Source: Anas platyrhynchos
Taxonomy: Eukaryota; Chordata; Aves; Anseriformes; Anatidae
DNA length: 64,000 nucleotides
NCBI RefSeq assembly: GCF_047663525.1
Contig: NC_092594.1
Coordinates: forward strand, 34,457,001-34,521,000
Direction: 5' to 3'
Positions 58,601-64,000 of the stretch are shown in pieces. The position numbers were made by a program, and so were the translations under genes. The notes under the pieces were generated by a model that had not been told where the DNA came from, did no database searches, and saw only the letters and a list, made by a program, of their open reading frames with translations. Every line of letters begins with the position of its first letter. Position 1 is the first letter of the stretch.

Positions 58601-61600
58601 TTTCTATCTTGGTTTTTATCTTGGTTTTCAATAACTGAATTACTTCAAGGCTACCTTCAAAATTGTCGTCTTCTTCCTATGAGCTTAAATTTTGTATTAA
58701 TAGCATTTATTTGCAACTTGCAGAGTTCTCTACCTGATATATCCGTACAGGCATTTTCTCTACAAAAAGTCCCTTTTTTTCTCCTTTCCGAACCAGCTTG
58801 GTTAAGATGGATAGGCGATCACTGTTGGGCCTGTGAGGTCGAGGTGATGACTGGGGTGAAATTTCTGGTGAAGATGGAGCAGATCTAAAATATATAGAAG
58901 CTCAAGGTCAACAATGAAATTCTACGACAAATCTGCAGTTGAAGTTTTAAAATACCAATAGAGCCAGTATCATCTTAAAGCAAATTCATATGACACAGTC
59001 TAAGTAATTTATGAGGCTGTCAGTCAGCTTGAATTTCTTATTCCACCAGTGGCAGGAGTAAGGAAGAGAACTTATAAAACCAATAAAGGACTATTCAATT
59101 AAGCAGCTTAAAGAAAAACCAGAAGGATCAGTACACTCCTGTGCTGAACAAGAATTATTCATTCCTTAGTTCTGGAAATAGGGTCTAGACATCAATATAG
59201 GAGAAGCCTTTACAGACACAAGAGAAACTTACAAGGAGAGGTCCTCAGCTTCCTGACGCACAACACTCACTCGACTTTTCTTTGGTAAGACTGGAGAGTT
59301 CTGATCAGACACTCTCTGGTAAAACAGCATATAGGCATTCCAGTACCGCCGACGTACATCAGGGTAAGGGTTAGCTGATGAGAGAAAAGGCATTCAATGA
59401 AGGCCTTTGAAGGCTTAGCACTCTTTTCATTCTGACAGGGGAGTGAAATTGGGCGTGCAAGCAATACAGACTGTGCAGCACGAAGTCATTTCTCCGATCA
59501 AAACATCAGTCTATGTTAATGAATAGAAAAGTGCACACACACAAAGAGCATATGTATTTTAAAAAAAGATAGCTATCAGAATTACAAAGTAAACGAATGA
59601 TGTTGGAAATACGTTTGGAATTAATTCCTTAAAGCACTGTGAAGTTTAACTATATGATCCCACACCATGTTCTACGGACATACTGACTAGCCTAAAATAA
59701 GGCCTGTTTTGTGTTTTCTTTAAGCCATTTTTAATAACGTGCCATTTTACTTCTGAATCTCCTCTGCTATTCAGTTCACAAAGAGCTGAACAACGATGAA
59801 TATGGTTCAATATTTTAGGCCATAGCAGAACTTATAAGGACGTAACTTGTTATGTCCTACAGTAAATCAGAATACTTCAGAAAAAAATGCTTGGGAAGGA
59901 TTATTACATCATGTCACTCTAAGGAGATATAACGCACTTAGCTCTATTGGGAACTAATAAGAAAAATAAAGCTACTGTAAATTCATCTTCACTTCTGCTT
60001 ACATTGATCATAGACTTTGGGTCTGTACTCTCCACCAAAACATTCATATTCCAAGGTTTCATCAGTTAACTCAAATTCTTCAACAACAGTGTCATTGAAT
60101 TTATACCACTTTCCTTTTCCACATCCTCTGTAACCAAAAAAAAAGAACAGAAATAGAACAAAAGCAATATTATTTGATTGTCTAGCAAAAAACAAACCAC
60201 CCCAAATACTGTAGCAAATAGAACCTTGAACTCACATTTGTTCTGACAAGAAATAGAAAGCTTAACTCAATGACAAAATTTGATTCAAAAAAAAAAAAGA
60301 TTAAAAACAACAGAAGCACATCACCCACAAGTAAGTGTCACAGGAAGTCCTCATTGCAATACAAGGCACATAAGAATTCCTGATATTTTGATAACGTGGA
60401 CAATTCTGCTAGGTGTTAAAGACCAGTGCTTCCAAAAGAGCTCTGAATGGCTCACTATACCTTCCCAAAACAAGTAGTCTTTAGACTGCTCTCAAAGCCA
60501 TTATGCGAATCTTCTTGGACATTACCTCCTGTCCTTTATAAAAGAGTAGTAATGCCCTGCATGTGCCTGGCCACTGTGAACAATCACACCAACAAGCTCA
60601 TAGTTCTCTGTAGGTGCAACTTTCTTCCTTGGGGAGCCTCCGCTTCCTTGATCTGCATTTCTACCATTGTCCCCCACTTCTGAGGACGAATCCTGACGAG
60701 CCATCCCTGACACAGTGTAAGGTTCCATGTTCAGCATCCAGGGAAACTGTGAAGAGATATTTTAGATTAAACAGAGATCTCGTCATGCACTTGCTTAACG
60801 TAATTTTTTAAGAGCTGTATTAATACTCCCATATTGGAAGTGCTAAAAGGAAGCATGGTAGTACAACTTTTCATCCTTATGACACAGAAGTTAAAATGTC
60901 TTTGCAGAGGCTTTTGCTTTCTGAAAGCACTCTGAGAATGCTGCAGGCAAGCAAAGTTTGTAGGAGAAGTATTTATTTTTTGTACTTTGATCATATTGTA
61001 AGCATTCCACATATTCAAGAGTCCAGCATTGAGATGTGGAAGAAAGAAGGGAGTATCAATAGGAAGGGTGAGCACACTACACTCCACTGAGTGGAAGGGG
61101 TGGTGGGAATGGGGAGCATAACCAGTAGTTTCCTTACCCTTATTTGTTCATCATATTTAATGGAACGACCACTCTCCCAGTCAAAGCCAAATCTCATCAG
61201 GTGAATCACCAAAAGGCTTGGTAAGACCTTAATGCATGTACGCTTCACTGTAGTTCTCTTAAAAAGACAAAAGAGCATCACCTCTACCTATATAACTCAA
61301 GCAAGCTCTAAAATTTTTCTACAGATGCCTGATTCCAACCATCCCAAACTGATACACAATACAGCTACTGGAGGTAGGATGATCACAGGATGACTGTAAT
61401 GCCTACAGACAGGGTACCACTGCAGTTATGTTTGTGCAGTGGGCTGGTTTGTTACAAAACACTTTATCATCCCTGCCATCCCTCTGAACATTTAGTCCAC
61501 AATATGAGTTACAAGGAATGAAGAAAGCTATCTACATGGGCTTTGGATTTAACTTTATAATTAGAGTAAGTTGTATTTAAATATGGCTTCATATAACCAT

Positions 61601-63756
61601 GCAATGCTTAAGAAAACATTAAGCTACAGCTGAATACTCTTACATACATTAAAACAATACCTTTTCTTTGCATTTTTCACAGTAGTACGCATTACTTCCT
61701 TCCAGAACTTCTCCTCTAACAAACTGATCCAATGATATTTCCAAACTTTGACATGAAGTCACACCTAAGTTGAGAGCCATGAAGGCTTCCTCACGCTCAT
61801 ACCTAAAATAAAGAAGAAAAATGGTAAAGACACTGACAGAGGAGAAGTACATTATCATGTATCCAAAGTACATTAACAAGACATGCATATAAAATATCAC
61901 GTTTGCCCTGTAGCTATCAACAGCTACGATGCTTACAGTCAAAGGTATATTACTTTTTGTGCTATTTTGACCTACATATTGTAATAGTTATGGCAGCACA
62001 TAACAAGTTATCTAATGCACTGAAATTAACGTTACCTGTGAGGACAGTCCTTGCAGATCTTCTGATCAGAAAAGATGCCTTGAAAAGTATTCTTAAATAT
62101 TTGGTCTCTTCCTATTTTCTGTTGGAAATATAAAACTAGACATCAGTTATATATATATTTGCAGAGTGAAAGACGAAGCATACAGTATGAAGTTTAAGCC
62201 TCTGAATGTTACTTAGATCACAAAATAGTCAAGTGGTTCTCTGCCTTCTTTTCCAAAGAAAAAAAGAATGATTGACAGAAAATGGTAGACTGACTACCAA
62301 GAGAAGCATGTAAACAAGGAAAGAAACCTGAAGTTTTTACCTTGAGATACTCATCCATCTGATCTATAAGACTGGTAAAGAACTCATAAGCATCCTGTTG
62401 CTCTCGAACATAAAGTTCCTTATTCCACATCTTGAAGATCTGTATCAAGTATAAAGAGGTAGTAGCTCCACGTAAATATCAAAAAAACTTCACCAATAAA
62501 CATTATTTCTACACATTTTGACTTTGAAGTAAAACTTTCCCTAGAAATTCTGCAATGAGAAAAAGGTAAAAAAAAAAAAAAAGGCTCATTGTTAAGTAGG
62601 AAAGTATATATTCTAAACAAAAAAGTAATACCTTCCAGAAGTTCTCAGGTACATAATACTGTAGCTTGCTTTCCATCAGGTGACCAAAAAGAGACTGAAC
62701 TTGATAAAACACATTGTCATCTGGATTGTCTGTATCATCATCAATGGAAAGCAGGGCCTGGGAGGAAACAAATAGCTTTACTAACTTTGCCAAGAACTAA
62801 TACTTTAGGTTTTCATGACACAGCATGATAAGTTAAAAGTAATCATTTGTGTATCTATATTTTTAGTGTATGTGCTATGCATATGCACTCTGTATATTTA
62901 TACATAGAAATTATGTATATAAACATTTATTTTTATTTATTTATTTATTTATTTTTAAAGAAAAAACAATTCATGTTACAAATGGTGTGAAATGAACTTG
63001 TAGCTCAGGTGACAGTTAATTCTGAAAAGAGGACTTTACAGGACACTGAACCAATTACCTCTGGAAGCCCAGGTTGCATATATAGCTGCTGGAAGACGGC
63101 ATTCATGTAACAAGTAGCACCACCATTCTTTAGTCCCACAAATCCTGAAATGGAGCGACTATCCACTGGGGGAAGATACTAGAAGGAGAAACGTTTGTCT
63201 CAATAAATTATGGAACATGTGAGACTCCAACATTATCTCTTTTATAATCACATTTATAATGAACTGTTATGTACTATTTTACAGAAAACCAGGAAAATCA
63301 GTTCTGAAATATCACAAGAGCTGTATTTGCTCATCTCTACAGTTAATATTCACCATAAAACTGAAAAAGCAGCCTGAAACATATCTAAATGAAATTGGTG
63401 ATAATTAAGCAACACTTCTTTCTTATGCAAATAACTGACAAAGACTCATAAGAGTATTTGCTTCTCAGAAAGGTCAACTGGATCTTCATTTACTTGTCTG
63501 CTTTTTGTAATTTTAAATTGAAGACCATGGAAATTTCTTGAATGAAGCAGCTCAATAGATCAGACAGTACTAATGCTATCATGCAAATTAAAAAAAAGGC
63601 TTCTTGCTTACGTCAAACTCCTTGGTAAGTGCAGGGTCACACTGGTGATGCATAGAAAGCAGCTCTTTTGTAATAAGCTGAAGATTGGAAGGTGAGCTAT
63701 CAGCCAGCATTACCAACACTTCATAGGCAGCTAATCGGCTATCTGCTGTACTGCAC
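46623..63756 (-). CDS. USP24: Ubiquitin carboxyl-terminal hydrolase 24 (C-terminal 27 coding exons)
   Basis: A giant cysteine deubiquitinase of about 2,600 residues; the last 993 are here. Exons 5' to 3': 63612-63756, 63059-63178, 62632-62757, 62341-62439, 62036-62118, 61661-61802, 61138-61257, 60526-60746, 60003-60127, 59233-59374, 58734-58884, 57365-57460, 56676-56779, 56435-56548, 55608-55704, 54069-54185, 53384-53476, 52947-53049, 51936-52057, 51304-51417, 51008-51073, 50654-50720, 48554-48632, 47878-47953, 47286-47372, 46848-46958, 46623-46685. Catalytic Cys lies in [14 protein letters not shown] (codon 63110-63112), His in AHAGHYYSF (about 60552-60554). Zinc CxxC pairs are CKDC and CEKC. 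The C-terminus is [18 protein letters not shown]. All phases join. The exon ending at 50654 needs a GC donor. Confidence 0.97.
49864..50291 (+). mobile_element. Solo LTR of an endogenous retrovirus in a USP24 intron
   Basis: A 416-base element (49870-50285) begins TGTGGAGG and ends CAACA, so TG...CA ends. It is flanked by a perfect 6-bp target duplication GTCTCT at 49864-49869 and 50286-50291. Inside are three short GGGAGGTTT-type repeats (about 50008-50040), a TATA-like ATAAAAG (about 50187) and an AATAAA (about 50209), all on the plus strand, so it lies antisense to USP24. No internal retroviral region remains; it arose by LTR-LTR recombination. Six-base duplications fit an ERVK-like (beta) family. 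The intact duplication suggests a fairly recent insertion; exact age cannot be given. Confidence 0.85.
62927..62956. repeat. TTTA microsatellite
   Basis: About seven TTTA/TTTTA units in a USP24 intron. Confidence 0.85.
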
Positions 63757-64000
63757 CTATAAGAAGCAAGCCACAGTTAAGATCTATTTTTAAAGATTAC
63801 TCAATTATTTCTAATTCTAGAAAGCCGTATTACTCAGAACAAGCGACAATTGTTCAAAAGGACTAGTTTAAATGCTAAAAATCTCCTGAGAGACTGCAGT
63901 GTTTTTTTTTTTTTCTTTCTTGGGAAGGCAGATGGGAAGGAAAGCAGAGGATGAGCAGCCCCAGAAATATTCTTTTAAATAAGCTTTTCCTCCTGACATG
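63757..64000 (-). other. USP24: USP24 intron at window edge
   Basis: Sequence beyond the first exon in the window contains no exon; a T-run lies at 63903-63914. The rest of USP24 continues off the right edge. Confidence 0.7.

Overview
The window is vertebrate nuclear DNA and most likely avian. Gene order and strands match the human 1p32.3 segment: PARS2 (-), CIMAP2/LEXM (+), DHCR24 (-), TMEM61 (+), BSND (+), PCSK9 (+), USP24 (-). Introns are very short: all 12 PCSK9 coding exons fit in 3.3 kb and 27 USP24 coding exons in about 17 kb. CpG-rich promoters, few dispersed repeats, a solo LTR and an ERV-like LTR fragment also fit a bird. The species cannot be fixed from the sequence.

Layout. 1-737 holds the N-terminal half of mitochondrial prolyl-tRNA synthetase (PARS2, minus strand, running off the left edge), followed by its CpG-rich promoter. 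1488-1700 holds an unassigned, exon-like minus-strand reading frame where mammals have TTC22; no convincing TTC22 is seen. 3039-5419 holds six resolved exons, plus one with an uncertain 3' end, of the ciliary PG-rich-repeat protein CIMAP2 (LEXM); its first exon(s) were not found. DHCR24 (10266-17760, minus) is complete in nine exons and has 516 codons, the same as human. Its promoter carries three CCAAT boxes and an SRE-like site, next to a G-rich hexamer repeat. About 9 kb without recognisable genes follows. Then come a 0.9-kb pyrimidine tract with 28 perfect CTTTT units, a CpG island and a CCCAT-type satellite, which probably mark the TMEM61 promoter. TMEM61 (two coding exons, 210 aa), BSND/barttin (four exons, 230 aa), a tRNA-Gly(CCC) gene and PCSK9 (12 exons, 657 aa) follow on the plus strand. 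Convergent USP24 fills 44.2-64 kb: its 3' UTR and the last 27 coding exons (993 residues, including the whole USP catalytic core) are present, and its 5' part lies beyond the right edge.

Biology. DHCR24 (last step of cholesterol synthesis) and PCSK9 (LDL-receptor degradation) are both classic SREBP targets, and both carry SRE-like promoter sites here. The PCSK9 promoter keeps an HNF1 site and an SRE exactly 28 bp apart, which I recall as the human spacing. The other genes are functionally unrelated neighbours.

Splice sites and reading phases were followed across all nine DHCR24, twelve PCSK9, four BSND, two TMEM61 and 27 USP24 coding exons, and every one closes in frame. Two junctions, one in PCSK9 and one in USP24, need GC-AG introns. 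I found no sign of a wholly new biological system. The most interesting observations are the conserved PCSK9 promoter cassette, the two GC-AG introns, a duplicated splice donor in CIMAP2, the shortened acidic PCSK9 prodomain and the orphan exon near PARS2.
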